From positions 209,789 to 273,788 of the forward strand of contig CAMAUC010000001.1 of the NCBI GenBank assembly GCA_945861265.1: DNA of 64,000 bases. Reading direction: 5' to 3'. Position 1 is the stretch's first letter. Each line of letters starts with the position of its first letter. Below the pieces are notes generated by a model. That model searched no databases. It worked only from the letters and a program-made list of their open reading frames with translations, and was not told the DNA's origin. A program made the translations under genes and the position numbers. The stretch is from Rhizobium sp. Q54 (GTDB taxonomy: Bacteria; Pseudomonadota; Alphaproteobacteria; Rhizobiales; Xanthobacteraceae). Positions 15,855-27,686 of the stretch are shown piece after piece.

Positions 15855-16835
15855 TTAAGGCGCGACAATCGGTTGGCCGGCGAGCGTCGGCTCTTTTACA
15901 TCGACCCCCTGAAACAGGCTGCCTTCTTCGAACCATGACCTCGGCGCCGGTGCGCCCCACAAGGTCTGGCGCTGCGGGTCCTTGAGATCCCACTTGATCG
16001 GCTCAAGGTCCGGATCGACGGTCTGGTAATCCGAACAATAGATTTCAATGCGATGACCGTCGGGATCGCGCAGATACAGAAAGAAGGCATTGGAGATGCC
16101 GTGCCGGCCCGGCCCGCGCTCGATATTCTGGAGGTAACCTGTCGTCGCCATCAGATCGAGCAGATCGATGATGGCAATCGGATGCGGCACCCAGAAAGCG
16201 ACATGATGCAGTCGCGGACCGCGCCCGTTGGTGAAGGCGATATCGTGCACACCACCCTTGCGATGCGTCCAGGCAGCCCAAAGGCGGTGGGAAATTTCGT
16301 CTTCCGTATATTCTGTGACGCGGAAGCCAATTTCGTTGTAAAAGGCAACCGCCTCGTCGACGTCCGGTGAAAAGCAGTTGAAGTGATCGATGCGCAACGG
16401 CTTGACGCCTTTGTAGAGCGCATATTTCTGATGGATCGGCGGCAAACGGTCCATATGCGCGTAAAGCTCGAGCGGCACGCCTTGCACGTCGCATGTCCGC
16501 AAGGCGCGCGACTGGAACGGCCGCTCAACCCATTCGACAGGAAGTTTCTTCTCGCCAAAAAACCGCTCGGCTTTATCGAGATCGTCTTCGCTGAACAGCT
16601 TGAAGCCGAGATGACCCGCCCGCGCCTCCTTGCCTTGACGCAGTATGATGCAGTGATGCCCCCGCTCCTCGAGCGCACGCAGATGAATTTCATCTTTATC
16701 TTCGTGGGTAACCTGCAAGCCGAGCGTATCGACGTAAAAGGCGCGGCTCGTGGCGAGATCGGTCACCACCAGCTCAACGTGACTGAGGCGGACGATATTG
16801 AATGGCGGGTAGAGATTGGGTGCGGGAACCGGCAT
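15855..16835 (-). CDS. Extradiol ring-cleavage dioxygenase, HpaD-like (VOC family)
   Basis: 326 residues, a two-domain type I extradiol dioxygenase. Fe/Mn ligands expected in the C-terminal domain are present as His151 (LRIDHFNCFSP), His211 (PRLHHVAFWV) and Glu264 (DGHRIEIYCSDY), with spacing like that of homoprotocatechuate 2,3-dioxygenase. The C-terminal tail (PAPRSWFEEGSLFQG) also resembles HpaD. It would open a catechol ring next to the hydroxyls. I placed the start at ATG 16835, preceded by GGAGA; the open frame extends further upstream but overlaps the dehydrogenase gene. It is last in the operon with an HpaE-like dehydrogenase and HpaR-like regulator, which supports homoprotocatechuate or a related substrate. 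Confidence 0.88.
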   Translation of the reverse strand: MPVPAPNLYPPFNIVRLSHVELVVTDLATSRAFYVDTLGLQVTHEDKDEIHLRALEERGHHCIILRQGKEARAGHLGFKLFSEDDLDKAERFFGEKKLPVEWVERPFQSRALRTCDVQGVPLELYAHMDRLPPIHQKYALYKGVKPLRIDHFNCFSPDVDEAVAFYNEIGFRVTEYTEDEISHRLWAAWTHRKGGVHDIAFTNGRGPRLHHVAFWVPHPIAIIDLLDLMATTGYLQNIERGPGRHGISNAFFLYLRDPDGHRIEIYCSDYQTVDPDLEPIKWDLKDPQRQTLWGAPAPRSWFEEGSLFQGVDVKEPTLAGQPIVAP

Positions 16836-16864
16836 GGCTGCTGTCTCCGATGAGTAGCTTGTTT

Positions 16865-18379
16865 TTAACCGCCTAATTTCGGGATATTGTGCGGCGCCGT
16901 CGCGATCGCGACATTCTTGGTTTCCATGTAGAAATCGAAAGACCAATCGCCGCCGTCGCGACCGACTCCTGAATTCTTGACGCCGCCAAAGGGCGCCGGA
17001 AGATGGCGGATATTTTCCGAATTCACCCAGATCATGCCGGCTTCCACATTCTCCGTGAAGCGCAAGGCACGGGTCACGTCGGAGGTCCATACATAGGCGG
17101 TCAATCCGTAGTCGACGTCATTGGCGATCCGCAATGCCTCGGCTTCGTCCTTGAACGAAATGGCGGTCAGCACCGGCCCAAAGATTTCCTCGCGCGATAT
17201 GCGCATCGACTGATCCGCGCCAGTAAACAAGGTCGGCTCAACATAGCAGCCGCCTCCGGCGATATCGGCCTTTTTGCCGCCAGTCGCGATCGTCGCCCCC
17301 TCGGCGCGGGCAATGTCGAAATAGGACAGCACCTTTTCTAAATGTACCGGATGAATCAACGGACCGATGACGGTGTCGGGATCGAGTGGATGGCCAATCT
17401 TGATACGTGCGGCCTTCTCGGCGACCTTTTCGGTGAAGGCATCATAGACGCTTTCTTCGACCAAAAGCCGCGACGATGACGTGCAGCGCTCGCCGTTGAG
17501 CGAATAGATCATGAAAACGGCGGCGTCGGCGGCACGTTCCAGATCCGCGTCGGCAAAAACGACAACCGGATTTTTGCCGCCAAGTTCGAAATGCAGCCGC
17601 TTCAACGTCCTGGCGCCTTGCGCCATGATCAGCGAGCCGGTGCCGCTTTCGCCGACAAAGCCAATCGCCTTGATCGCCGGGTGCTCGGTCAGCGCCTTGC
17701 CGGCCTCCTCGCCCAGGCCGTTGACCAGATTCCACACGCCATTGGGCAGGCCGGCTTTCTCGGCGATTTCCACCAGCAGCCGGGCGGTCAGCGGCGATAA
17801 TTCGGCCGGCTTGTGGACCACGGTGCATCCCGCGGCCAGCGCCGGCGCGATCTTCCATGTCGAGAGCATGAAAGGTGTATTCCATGGCGTGATGATGCCG
17901 ACAGGGCCGATCGGCGTCCGCGTGGTAAAGTTCAATTGATCCGGCGCTCGCAGCGCCCGCCCGTCACGCGCTTGCGGCGCCTGGTCGGCAAAGAAGCGAA
18001 AGTTTTCGGCGCCGCGTAGCGCGGCTTTTGACATGAAGCGATAGGCCTGGCCGGTATCCATGCATTCGACCAGAGCGATCTCGTCGGCGCGCGCGACAAT
18101 CGCATCGGCGACCTTGTTCAGGAGCGCCTTGCGCTTGTCGCCATTCATTGCCGCCCAGGCTGGAAACGCCGCCTTGGCCGCTTTGGCGGCGCGATCGATA
18201 TCCTCGGCCTTGCCGCGCGCGACCTTGCCAAGGGGTTTGAGGTCGATGGGCGAAATGGTTTCGAACGTCTCGCCGGAAACGGCATCGACCGCCTCCCCCG
18301 CGATCTGGTTTTTGACGCCGTCACGGACGAAACGCTCCAGATAGGCCGCGGCCTTTCGTTGATTGTCCTGGAAGCTCAT
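16865..18379 (-). CDS. Aldehyde dehydrogenase, HpaE-like (5-carboxymethyl-2-hydroxymuconate semialdehyde dehydrogenase)
   Basis: 504 residues of the NAD(P)+-dependent aldehyde dehydrogenase superfamily. Visible motifs are the cofactor-site proline-asparagine ITPWNTPFML, the glutamate motif FELGGKNPVVVFADAD and the catalytic cysteine in NGERCTSSSRLLVEE; EIFGPVLTAISF lies near the C-terminus. Its place 29 bases before the HpaD-like dioxygenase gene and 5 bases after the HpaR-like regulator gene suggests that it oxidises the semialdehyde produced by ring cleavage. The sequence shows the family; the exact substrate is inferred from the neighbours. Confidence 0.87.
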   Translation of the reverse strand: MSFQDNQRKAAAYLERFVRDGVKNQIAGEAVDAVSGETFETISPIDLKPLGKVARGKAEDIDRAAKAAKAAFPAWAAMNGDKRKALLNKVADAIVARADEIALVECMDTGQAYRFMSKAALRGAENFRFFADQAPQARDGRALRAPDQLNFTTRTPIGPVGIITPWNTPFMLSTWKIAPALAAGCTVVHKPAELSPLTARLLVEIAEKAGLPNGVWNLVNGLGEEAGKALTEHPAIKAIGFVGESGTGSLIMAQGARTLKRLHFELGGKNPVVVFADADLERAADAAVFMIYSLNGERCTSSSRLLVEESVYDAFTEKVAEKAARIKIGHPLDPDTVIGPLIHPVHLEKVLSYFDIARAEGATIATGGKKADIAGGGCYVEPTLFTGADQSMRISREEIFGPVLTAISFKDEAEALRIANDVDYGLTAYVWTSDVTRALRFTENVEAGMIWVNSENIRHLPAPFGGVKNSGVGRDGGDWSFDFYMETKNVAIATAPHNIPKLGG

Positions 18380-18384
18380 GATCG

Positions 18385-18936
18385 CTACCTCAGATCAGGC
18401 GCGCGCATCCGCGCATGGTTCGTGTGTTTCTTCGGAGAAGCCGCGGGCGTCGGTTCCGCCAACGAATGTTCGAGCAACTCCAGAAGCTGGTGCAGCGCGC
18501 GCAATTTGTCGGCACCGAAGCGCCGGGTGATCTCGCTATAGATTTTTTCGGATTGCGCCCCAACGGTCTCAATCATCGCCATGCCGCGCGGGGATATCGA
18601 TACCAGGCCTCGCCGCAGATCCTCAGGAATGGCACGGCGCAGGATCAGCTTGCGCACTTCCAGGTCGCGCAGAATGCGGGAGAGCGAGGGTGGCAATAGA
18701 AACGTGACTTCCGCCAGCGCCAGAATTTCAATCTCATTCTTGGCGGTCAGCGCCCGCAGCACGCGCCATTGCTGTTCGGTCATGCCATGCTGCCGCAGCG
18801 CCGCTCTGAACTCCCGCATGACGGCTTCGCGCGCCCGCAGCAGTGCCATCGGCAACGACCGGTCGAAACTGCGCAGTTGCCTTGCCGTCGGGCCAGGCTG
18901 TGAAGCGCCGCTACCTGATCTGGAATCTTTCCCCAC
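18385..18936 (-). CDS. MarR family regulator, HpaR-like
   Basis: 183 residues with a MarR winged helix. LRSFDRSLPMALLRAREAVM and QHGMTEQQWRVLRAL closely resemble HpaR, the repressor of homoprotocatechuate meta-cleavage genes. The recognition region LLPPSLSRILRDLEVRKLI and wing RAIPEDLRRGLVSISPRG follow. Start is GTG at 18936, 12 bases after the NTF2-like gene; an internal ATG (30th codon) is an alternative. It lies inside the operon it probably controls; an 18-bp perfect palindrome at 19655-19672 before the first gene is the best candidate operator. Confidence 0.88.
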   Translation of the reverse strand: MGKDSRSGSGASQPGPTARQLRSFDRSLPMALLRAREAVMREFRAALRQHGMTEQQWRVLRALTAKNEIEILALAEVTFLLPPSLSRILRDLEVRKLILRRAIPEDLRRGLVSISPRGMAMIETVGAQSEKIYSEITRRFGADKLRALHQLLELLEHSLAEPTPAASPKKHTNHARMRAPDLR

Positions 18937-18948
18937 CGGAGTTGCCTG

Positions 18949-19572
18949 CTATTTCCCCGTTTCAAGCCAGCGCTTCTCGCCGGCATAAAAAGTTTCCAGC
19001 AAATCGGGCCGATCCTCGCCGAGCAGCTCAGGATTAACCGCATAGCCGCGACGCAACTGCGTATAGGCCAGAAATTTGTAGGACGGTCGCAAGGTCTTGA
19101 TGAGATCCCAATCGACCGGCAGTGTTTCCGCCGGATTGACCGCTCTGATATGATCGCGCTGATAGATTCCTTCGAACGAGGCCAGACGCCAGCCGGCCTC
19201 CGTGCGCTGCACGCGGGAGACAAATCGGCAATACTGAAAGGAATCGAATTCGACGTTATCGAACGTCAGGCGGTCGAAAATCGTCGCCTGGCTTTCGATC
19301 AGCGCCCGATCGCCGTTGATCTGAAGCACGGTCGGCATGATCCAGTGCTTCGGCGAACTGATGATCGCGCCGGTCCGGCTCATCTTCTTGCGCGAAGCTT
19401 CAACGAACTCGGCCGCCGTTCCCTCGAACCAGGTCGTGCGAACGATCGCACCGGGCAGAAAGCTGCCCAGCAGACCATCCCAATTCTTCACATCGCGATA
19501 ATGCCTCTCAAGCCTCACGAGATCGAATATCTCCGTGCGATCGAGCAGCCGCTTGAGGCGTTCGTCGAGCAT
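18949..19572 (-). CDS. NTF2/SnoaL-like fold protein
   Basis: 207 residues, resembling the SnoaL-like/NTF2 superfamily that includes ring-hydroxylating dioxygenase beta subunits, dehydratases and isomerases: LLDRTEIFDLVRLERHYRDV, WDGLLGSFLPGAIVRTTWFE and the closing sheet GWRLASFEGIYQRDHI. No large dioxygenase subunit is present in the window, so it may be a stand-alone enzyme. The ATG at 19572 has a GAGGGGAAG ribosome site; a longer in-frame version to 19641 would run into the palindromic operator region. It is the first gene of the HpaD/HpaE/HpaR-like operon. Function unknown. Confidence 0.7.
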   Translation of the reverse strand: MLDERLKRLLDRTEIFDLVRLERHYRDVKNWDGLLGSFLPGAIVRTTWFEGTAAEFVEASRKKMSRTGAIISSPKHWIMPTVLQINGDRALIESQATIFDRLTFDNVEFDSFQYCRFVSRVQRTEAGWRLASFEGIYQRDHIRAVNPAETLPVDWDLIKTLRPSYKFLAYTQLRRGYAVNPELLGEDRPDLLETFYAGEKRWLETGK

Positions 19573-19654
19573 TATCTTCCCCTCGAGTTCCCGGCGGACA
19601 TTTTTTAATAGAAGCCGCCGCTCCACGCCCGGCGACAACAATGTCTCACGGCTA

Positions 19655-19672
19655 TGCTTAACATGTTAAGCA
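19655..19672. promoter_or_regulatory. 18-bp perfect palindrome, candidate MarR operator
   Basis: TGCTTAACATGTTAAGCA reads the same on both strands. It lies in the 151-bp gap between the kdpE stop and the first gene of the HpaR-like operon, 83 bp upstream of that gene's ATG. Size and symmetry suit a MarR dimer. Confidence 0.55.
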
Positions 19673-19723
19673 CATGTCGGTCAATCCGCACCGGCTGGAC
19701 TTCGTTCGCCGTCGGCGCTGACG

Positions 19724-20413
19724 TCAGCTTTCGGCGATCCGGTAACCGATCCCCGGCTCGGTCAGGATGATGCGCGGGTCGTCGGCGTGCTCTTCGACCT
19801 TCTGCCGCAACTGGCCGACATAAACGCGCAGATACTGGGTGTCCTCGGTATGCGCCGGCCCCCACACCGCGGTGAGGATCTGGCGATGGGTCAGCACGCG
19901 GCCGGCGTGCTTGGACAGGAACGACAGCAGCTCGAATTCCTTGGGCGTCAGCTTCAACTCCGCGCCGGCGCGGGTCGCGCGGTGGCGGACGGCATCCACT
20001 TCGAGATTGCCGACGCGCAGCACCGGCACTTCCGCCTTGCGCTGCATGCGATGGCGCAACGCCGTGCGCATGCGCGCCAGCAATTCGCCGACATTGAACG
20101 GCTTGTTGACGTAGTCGTCGGCGCCAAGATCGAGGGACTCAATCTTTTCGGTCTCGCGCTCGCGCGCCGACAGAACGATAATCGGCACGTCGGACCACTC
20201 GCGGGCGCGCTTGATGACTTCCTTGCCGTCGCCGTCGGGCAGGCCGAGATCGAGCAGCACGATATCGGGAGACTCGGCGGCGATGCGCTTAGTCGCCTCG
20301 GCGACCGTGCCGGCGCTGACCATCTCATAGCCGTTGGCTTCCAGCGCCGGTTTGAGAAAACGCAGAATGGCCGCTTCGTCATCGACGACCAGAACGCGGG
20401 TGTTGGCGGTCAT
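19724..20413 (-). CDS. kdpE: Response regulator KdpE
   Basis: 229-residue OmpR/PhoB-type regulator, the cytoplasmic output partner of KdpD, which controls kdp expression on potassium limitation. The receiver domain has the acidic pair DDE (residues 11-13), phospho-acceptor Asp55 in LLDLGLPDGDG, and Lys104 in VNKPFN. The C-terminal winged helix includes LTPKEFELLSFLSKHAGRVL and the KdpE-typical VWGPAHTEDTQYLRVYVGQL (recognition helix and wing). The ATG overlaps the kdpD stop (ATGA). It is the last gene of the kdp operon. Confidence 0.97.
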   Translation of the reverse strand: MTANTRVLVVDDEAAILRFLKPALEANGYEMVSAGTVAEATKRIAAESPDIVLLDLGLPDGDGKEVIKRAREWSDVPIIVLSARERETEKIESLDLGADDYVNKPFNVGELLARMRTALRHRMQRKAEVPVLRVGNLEVDAVRHRATRAGAELKLTPKEFELLSFLSKHAGRVLTHRQILTAVWGPAHTEDTQYLRVYVGQLRQKVEEHADDPRIILTEPGIGYRIAES

Positions 20414-23079
20414 GCTGGCGTTTCCTCGCGCGGGAAAGTCAAGGCGATACGCGTGCCGGCGCCGCCACGCGGCGGACTCTCGGCGGCGATGGTACCGCCA
20501 TGCGCCTCCATGATCCCCTTGGCAATGGCCAGGCCAAGGCCGGTGCCCTGCCCGCCATCGGCAAGCGAATCCGCCTTGATGAATTTCTCGAACACCTTTG
20601 GCAAGGCTTGCGCGGGAATGCCAGGACCGTCGTCGGCAATGCGCAGCGTTACGTTTTCAGGCGCAATCGCCGCGTCGATTAGCACATTGGTTTGCGGCGG
20701 GGTATGCGTGATCGCGTTGCCTATGACGTTGCCAATCGCCTGCTCTACCAATGTCGCATCGGCGCGCACCAGCGGCAGATCGGCCGGCAAAGCGACCGCG
20801 AATTGCTGCTTTGCGCCGCGGCGTCGGGCGGCGCTGACGACGCGGTCGACGATCTCGCGCAGATCGATCCAGTCGTGCCGCAGTTCGAGCGCGCCGGCGT
20901 CGATACGCGTGATCGCGAGCAAATTACGCACCATCTCGTCAAGCTCTTCGGCTTCCTGCTTGATCTGCAGCAGCATGTCCTGTTTCGCCGGAGCGCCTAG
21001 CTTGTCGCCGTAACTGAGCAGACTGGTCGCGGCCCCGAGAATCGACGACAGCGGCGTGCGAAAATCATGCGAGATCGACGCCAGCAAAGTATTGCGCACG
21101 CGCTCGGTTTCGGTCGCGGTTTTGGCACTGACCATGTCGCGCGCCAGCGAGGCGCGCTCGAGCGCCGCTGCCGCCTGCTCGGACAAGGCATCGAGCAAGG
21201 CGCGCGCTTCCGAATCGAGCGCCCCCGTGCCCTCGGGCTTGGCAACGCCGATGACCCCGAGAGTCTTGTCGCCGATGCGCAGCGGCACGAAGTACCACGG
21301 CACAGTCGGCAGGGTGCCGGTGTCAGCGCCGGCCGGTTCGCCGTGCGTGAATGCCCAGTGCGCCGCCATCATCGGCGCGGCATCGAGCGCATCCTCAGGC
21401 GGCCATGCCGCGGTCATGACCAGATCCCCGCCGCTGTCGAGCAAAACAACGACGCCCCGGCCGAGGCTGGCGTGGATTTCACTGGCCGCGCCTTCGGCGA
21501 CCGCGTCGAACGACGCCAGGCCGGACAGCCGTCTTGTAAACTCAAAAAGCCGCCGCGTCGCCCGCATGCGGGTTGCCGCGATTGTCGCCTGCGCCCGCAC
21601 CCGGCCGCCGAGCGCGGAGGTGATGACCGCTACGATCAGGAAAATGACCAGCGCCAGAAGTTCGTAGGGCTCGGCGATCGTGAAGCTGTGCACCGGCTCG
21701 ATGAAGAAAAAATTGTACACAAGAAAAGACAGCGCGGACGCATAGATCGCGGGCCAAATGCCGAAGTTCACCGCCATCAGCACGACACCGACGAGGAACA
21801 GCATCGACAAATTGGGTATCGGCGTCATCGCGGTGAGCAGTTTGCCGACACCCGCGGCGGCGGCGATCGCCAGTGTCGCATAGAGGAAAGGCAGCGGCGC
21901 GAGTGCGAATCCGGCGCGACGGCGCCGCGGCGGCGGCGCGGCTTCCGAATGCCGCGTCACCAGATGAATGGCAATGTCCTGCGCGCGCCGGGCCAGTTCG
22001 TTCGGCAACGAGCGGCGCAGCAAAACATTGAGGAAGCCGCTCTGCGACCGGCCAATGACGATCTGCGTCACGTTCTCGAATTTGGCGAAGCGCAGCACTT
22101 CCTCGGGCAGATCGCTACCCGTCAGGGTCTTTGTTTCGCCACCGAGCCTCTCGGCCAGCTTCATGGCCTCGTCGATCCGCGCGCGCGCGCTGTCGTCGAG
22201 ATGGCCGCCCGGGCGCTCAACCGTCACGGCGAGCCAGGGGGCGTCCATCAGATCGGCGAGGCGCTTGGCCGTGCGCACCACGGCGGGCGAGTTGGCGTCC
22301 GGCCCGATGCAGGCAAGAATGCGCTCGCCGGCCGCCCACGGCCCTTCGATCGCCTGCGCCTGCATGCGCGACACCAGATCGGCGTCGATGCGCTCGGCGG
22401 CGCGCCGCAGCGCCAGCTCCCGCAACGCTGTCAGGTTCTGCGGCTTGAAGAAGCTCTCGACCGCGCGCGCCGCCGTGTCCTGCACATAGACCTTGCCTTC
22501 GGCGAGGCGCTTGAGCAACTCGTCGGGCGGAAAGTCGACCAGGATGATTTCGTCGGCTTTGTCGAATACCGTATCCGGCACGGTCTCGCGCACGCGCACC
22601 TTGGTGATCTTCAAGACCACATCGTTCAGGCTTTCCAGATGCTGGATGTTGAGCGTGGTCCAGACATCGATGCCGGCGGCGAGCAGCTCGTCGACGTCCT
22701 GCCAGCGTTTCGGGTGGCGGCTGCCAGGTACATTGGTGTGCGCGTATTCATCGACCAGCAGCAGCCCCGGCTTGCGCTTGAGCGCCGCGTCCAGATCGAA
22801 CTCCTTCATGATCTGGTTGCGGTAAACGATCGGCAGGCGCGGCAGTAAGTCGAAGCCCTCTAACTGACGTTCGGTCTCGCGGCGGCCATGTGTCTCGATC
22901 AGCCCGGCGACGACATCGCGCCCGCCCGCCTTTTCGGTCTGGGCGGCGGCGAGCATGGCGTAGGTCTTGCCTACGCCGGGCGCCGCGCCGAGAAATATCT
23001 TGAGCCGCCCGCGCCCTTCCTTTCGGGCGAGCGCCAGCAGGGCGTCAGGCGAAGCACGTTGCTCGGGATCGAAGGCCAT
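20410..23079 (-). CDS. kdpD: Sensor histidine kinase KdpD
   Basis: 889 residues, full length. The N-terminal KdpD domain carries a Walker A (GAAPGVGKT, residues 31-39) and DEYAHTNVPGSRHPKRWQDV, followed by a universal-stress-protein-like domain. Four membrane helices lie near 400-500 (DUF4118), then a GAF-type domain, HisKA with His671 in SISHDFRTPLSSILG, and an HATPase domain (DDGPGIPAQALPKVFEKF; GTGLGLAIAKGI). It senses potassium/ionic status and phosphorylates KdpE. It starts 22 bases after the kdpC stop and overlaps kdpE by 4 bases. Confidence 0.97.
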   Translation of the reverse strand: MAFDPEQRASPDALLALARKEGRGRLKIFLGAAPGVGKTYAMLAAAQTEKAGGRDVVAGLIETHGRRETERQLEGFDLLPRLPIVYRNQIMKEFDLDAALKRKPGLLLVDEYAHTNVPGSRHPKRWQDVDELLAAGIDVWTTLNIQHLESLNDVVLKITKVRVRETVPDTVFDKADEIILVDFPPDELLKRLAEGKVYVQDTAARAVESFFKPQNLTALRELALRRAAERIDADLVSRMQAQAIEGPWAAGERILACIGPDANSPAVVRTAKRLADLMDAPWLAVTVERPGGHLDDSARARIDEAMKLAERLGGETKTLTGSDLPEEVLRFAKFENVTQIVIGRSQSGFLNVLLRRSLPNELARRAQDIAIHLVTRHSEAAPPPRRRRAGFALAPLPFLYATLAIAAAAGVGKLLTAMTPIPNLSMLFLVGVVLMAVNFGIWPAIYASALSFLVYNFFFIEPVHSFTIAEPYELLALVIFLIVAVITSALGGRVRAQATIAATRMRATRRLFEFTRRLSGLASFDAVAEGAASEIHASLGRGVVVLLDSGGDLVMTAAWPPEDALDAAPMMAAHWAFTHGEPAGADTGTLPTVPWYFVPLRIGDKTLGVIGVAKPEGTGALDSEARALLDALSEQAAAALERASLARDMVSAKTATETERVRNTLLASISHDFRTPLSSILGAATSLLSYGDKLGAPAKQDMLLQIKQEAEELDEMVRNLLAITRIDAGALELRHDWIDLREIVDRVVSAARRRGAKQQFAVALPADLPLVRADATLVEQAIGNVIGNAITHTPPQTNVLIDAAIAPENVTLRIADDGPGIPAQALPKVFEKFIKADSLADGGQGTGLGLAIAKGIMEAHGGTIAAESPPRGGAGTRIALTFPREETPA

Positions 23080-23101
23080 GCGTCTCCTTTAGACGAACAT
23101 A

Positions 23102-23704
23102 CTACGACCGCAGAGCATCCAGCGCGAGGTTGAGTTTGAGGACGTTCACACGCGGTTCGCCCAGCAGGCCGAGAGTGCGCCCTTCAGTTTGCGCCTCGAC
23201 CAGCGCCCGCACATTTTGATCCGGCAGACCGCGCGCCTTGGCGACACGGGGCACCTGGAACAAAGCCGCCGCCGGCGAGACATCGGGGTCGAGGCCGCTG
23301 CCGGAGGCCGTCACCAGATCGACCGGCACCGCCGCGTTCGGATTCTTCGCCTTGAGTTTATCGACGTCTTCCTTGAGCCGGTCGGCCAGCGCCTTGCTGG
23401 TCGGGCCAAGATTGGAGCCCATGGAGTTCGACGCATTGTAAGGCGCGGAGACGGTCTTGGTCGCATCTTTCGGGTCAGGGCCGGTCGTCGCCGACGGGCG
23501 GCCGTGGAAATACTTGTCGCTCTCGAAGGCCTGGCCGATCAACGCCGAGCCGATCACCTTGCCGTCCTTCTCGATCAGGCTGCCTTGCGCCTGTTTCGGA
23601 AAGAGCGCGCCGGCGATGCCGGTCATGCCCAGCGGATAGACTAGACCCGTGATGAGGGTCAGCAGGACCAGAACGACGATGGCGGGGCGGAGTTCCTTAA
23701 GCAT
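23102..23704 (-). CDS. kdpC: Potassium-transporting ATPase subunit KdpC
   Basis: 200 residues, one N-terminal membrane helix ([20 protein letters not shown]) and a periplasmic domain. Family motifs are present: [36 protein letters not shown], and [20 protein letters not shown] (the conserved C-terminal block ending with RVAKARGL). KdpC stabilises the KdpA-KdpB complex and raises ATP affinity in characterised systems. It lies 12 bases after kdpB. Confidence 0.97.
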   Translation of the reverse strand: MLKELRPAIVVLVLLTLITGLVYPLGMTGIAGALFPKQAQGSLIEKDGKVIGSALIGQAFESDKYFHGRPSATTGPDPKDATKTVSAPYNASNSMGSNLGPTSKALADRLKEDVDKLKAKNPNAAVPVDLVTASGSGLDPDVSPAAALFQVPRVAKARGLPDQNVRALVEAQTEGRTLGLLGEPRVNVLKLNLALDALRS

Positions 23705-23716
23705 GGCAAATTCTCC

Positions 23717-25789
<2,073 letters not shown>

Positions 25790-25814
25790 TGCCGTAACTC
25801 CAATTTAAATCCGT

Positions 25815-27518
25815 TTAGAACACGGTGCCGGCGAGCATCGCCAGATGCTCGACGATCGGCCCGAGCGCGAGCACGGGGAAGAATGTAAGGCCGCCGACAA
25901 CCAGGATGACGCCGACGGTAAGGCCGACGAACAAGCCACCGGTGGTCGGGAACGTGCCGGCGGAGGCAGCGATGCTCTTCTTCTCGACCAGCGAACCGGC
26001 AATCGCCATCGCGGGTACGATCATGAAGAAGCGGCCGACGAACATCGCGATCGCGCCGGTGGTGTTGAAGAACACCGTGTTGGCGGTGATGCCTCCGAAG
26101 GCCGAACCGTTATTGGCGGTGCTCGAGACGTAAAGGTAGAGCATCTCCGAGAAGCCATGCGGCCCGGAATTGCCAAGTTGCGTCAGCGCCTGCGGGTTGA
26201 CAGCGGCGACCGCGGTCCATCCGAGCATCATCAGCGGCATGGCCAGGATGGCGAGCATGGCCATCTTGACTTCCTTGGCCTCGATCTTCTTGCCGACATA
26301 TTCCGGCGTCCGGCCGACCATCAGTCCGGCGATGAAGATCGTAATGACAACGAACAGCAGCATGCCGTAAAGGCCGGCGCCGACACCACCGATGACGATC
26401 TCGCCGAGCTGCATGTTGATCAGCGGGATCATGCCGCCGAGCGCGGTGAACGAGTCATGCATGGCGTTGACCGCGCCGCACGACGCCGCCGTGGTGATAA
26501 CCGCGAACAGAGCCGAAGCGACAATTCCGAAGCGAACTTCCTTGCCCTCCATGTTGCCGCCGGTGAGGCCGAGCGCGTTGAGCGTGGCGGTGCCGTTGGC
26601 TTCCGCCCAGTAGCAGAACGCCACGCCGGCAATGAACAGGATGCCCATCACAGAAAGAATCGCCCAGCCCTGGCGCTGGTTGCCGACCATGCGGCCGAAC
26701 ACATTGGTCAGCGCGGCGCCGAGCACGAAGATCGACAGCATCTGGACGAAGTTCGACAGCGCGGTCGGGTTCTCGAACGGATGCGCGGCATTGGCGTTGA
26801 AGAAGCCGCCGCCGTTGGTGCCGAGCATCTTGATGGCCACCTGCGAGGCCACGGGACCGACCGCGATGGTCTGCTTGGCGCCTTCCAGCGTGGTGGCCTC
26901 GACGTAAGCACCCAAAGTCTGCGGCATACCCTGCCAGACCAGGAAGATCGTGTAGACGACGCAAATCGGCAGCAGGATATAGAGCGTGCAACGGGTGATA
27001 TCGACCCAGAAATTGCCAACTGTCTTGGCCGACGCGCGGGCGAAACCGCGAATCAGCGCCACCGCCAGTACAATGCCGGTCGCCGCCGACAGGAAGTTCT
27101 GGTGCGTCAGGCCGAGCATCTGCGTGAGGTACGACATCGTGCCCTCCCCGCCGTAGTTCTGCCAGTTGGTGTTGGTGATGAAGCTGACCGCCGTATTGAA
27201 GGCGAGATCCGGCGCGACGTTGGCTTGCTCGGCCGGGTTCAACGGCAGCGAGGCTTGAACGCGCATCAAGATATAGAGAATGAGGAAGCCGCCGACATGG
27301 AACAGCAGCATGGCGACCGTGTAGGTCAGCCAGTGCTGTTCGCGTTTGTCGTCGACGCCGCCGGTCCAATAAATGGCGGTTTCGATGGGTCGCAAAACCG
27401 GCGTCAGGAATGTCCACTCGCCGGCGAAAACGCGCGTCATGAAGCCGCCGACGAGCGGCGTCAGCGCGACGATGATCGCGCAGAAAAGGATGATTTGAAC
27501 CCAGCCGATAACGGTCAT
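25815..27518 (-). CDS. kdpA: Potassium-transporting ATPase subunit KdpA
   Basis: 567 residues, about ten membrane helices and four pseudo-repeats related to potassium-channel pore loops. Selectivity-filter-like segments include [40 protein letters not shown] and [11 protein letters not shown]. It binds and conducts potassium in the KdpFABC complex. It begins with [20 protein letters not shown], typical of KdpA, 43 bases after the kdpF stop. Confidence 0.98.
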   Translation of the reverse strand: MTVIGWVQIILFCAIIVALTPLVGGFMTRVFAGEWTFLTPVLRPIETAIYWTGGVDDKREQHWLTYTVAMLLFHVGGFLILYILMRVQASLPLNPAEQANVAPDLAFNTAVSFITNTNWQNYGGEGTMSYLTQMLGLTHQNFLSAATGIVLAVALIRGFARASAKTVGNFWVDITRCTLYILLPICVVYTIFLVWQGMPQTLGAYVEATTLEGAKQTIAVGPVASQVAIKMLGTNGGGFFNANAAHPFENPTALSNFVQMLSIFVLGAALTNVFGRMVGNQRQGWAILSVMGILFIAGVAFCYWAEANGTATLNALGLTGGNMEGKEVRFGIVASALFAVITTAASCGAVNAMHDSFTALGGMIPLINMQLGEIVIGGVGAGLYGMLLFVVITIFIAGLMVGRTPEYVGKKIEAKEVKMAMLAILAMPLMMLGWTAVAAVNPQALTQLGNSGPHGFSEMLYLYVSSTANNGSAFGGITANTVFFNTTGAIAMFVGRFFMIVPAMAIAGSLVEKKSIAASAGTFPTTGGLFVGLTVGVILVVGGLTFFPVLALGPIVEHLAMLAGTVF

Positions 27519-27561
27519 GACTCGTCTCTATGATTGCTTGCTTGGTTGCTCGGTTGCAGCG

Positions 27562-27651
27562 TCAGAATTTCTCCGGCCGCACCAACGCGTAGGTGAGGTA
27601 GAACAGCAATCCCGCGGCCACGATGGCGGCGAGCGAATAATCAAGGGTCAT
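27562..27651 (-). CDS. kdpF: KdpF small stabilising subunit
   Basis: 29 residues, a single membrane helix: MTLDYSLAAIVAAGLLFYLT followed by YALVRPEKF. The C-terminal Y-A-L-x-R-P-E-x-F is the KdpF hallmark. KdpF is a lipid-like stabiliser of the KdpABC complex. Position directly before kdpA is canonical. Confidence 0.93.
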   Translation of the reverse strand: MTLDYSLAAIVAAGLLFYLTYALVRPEKF

Positions 27652-27686
27652 AACGCTCTCCGTTTTTTCTTGCGCCTGATCGCGCG

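Noticed and set aside
16836..17090. N-terminal extension of the HpaD-like dioxygenase
   Set aside because: The extra 85 residues overlap the dehydrogenase gene, are Arg-rich and unlike the family; the ATG at 16835 has a ribosome site.
21067..22848. 593-codon plus-strand open frame opposite kdpD
   Set aside because: It mirrors kdpD exactly, has no domain motifs and shows antisense-type composition.
25845..27533. 562-codon plus-strand open frame opposite kdpA
   Set aside because: Antisense shadow of a membrane protein gene; the polar, charged sequence has no family features.
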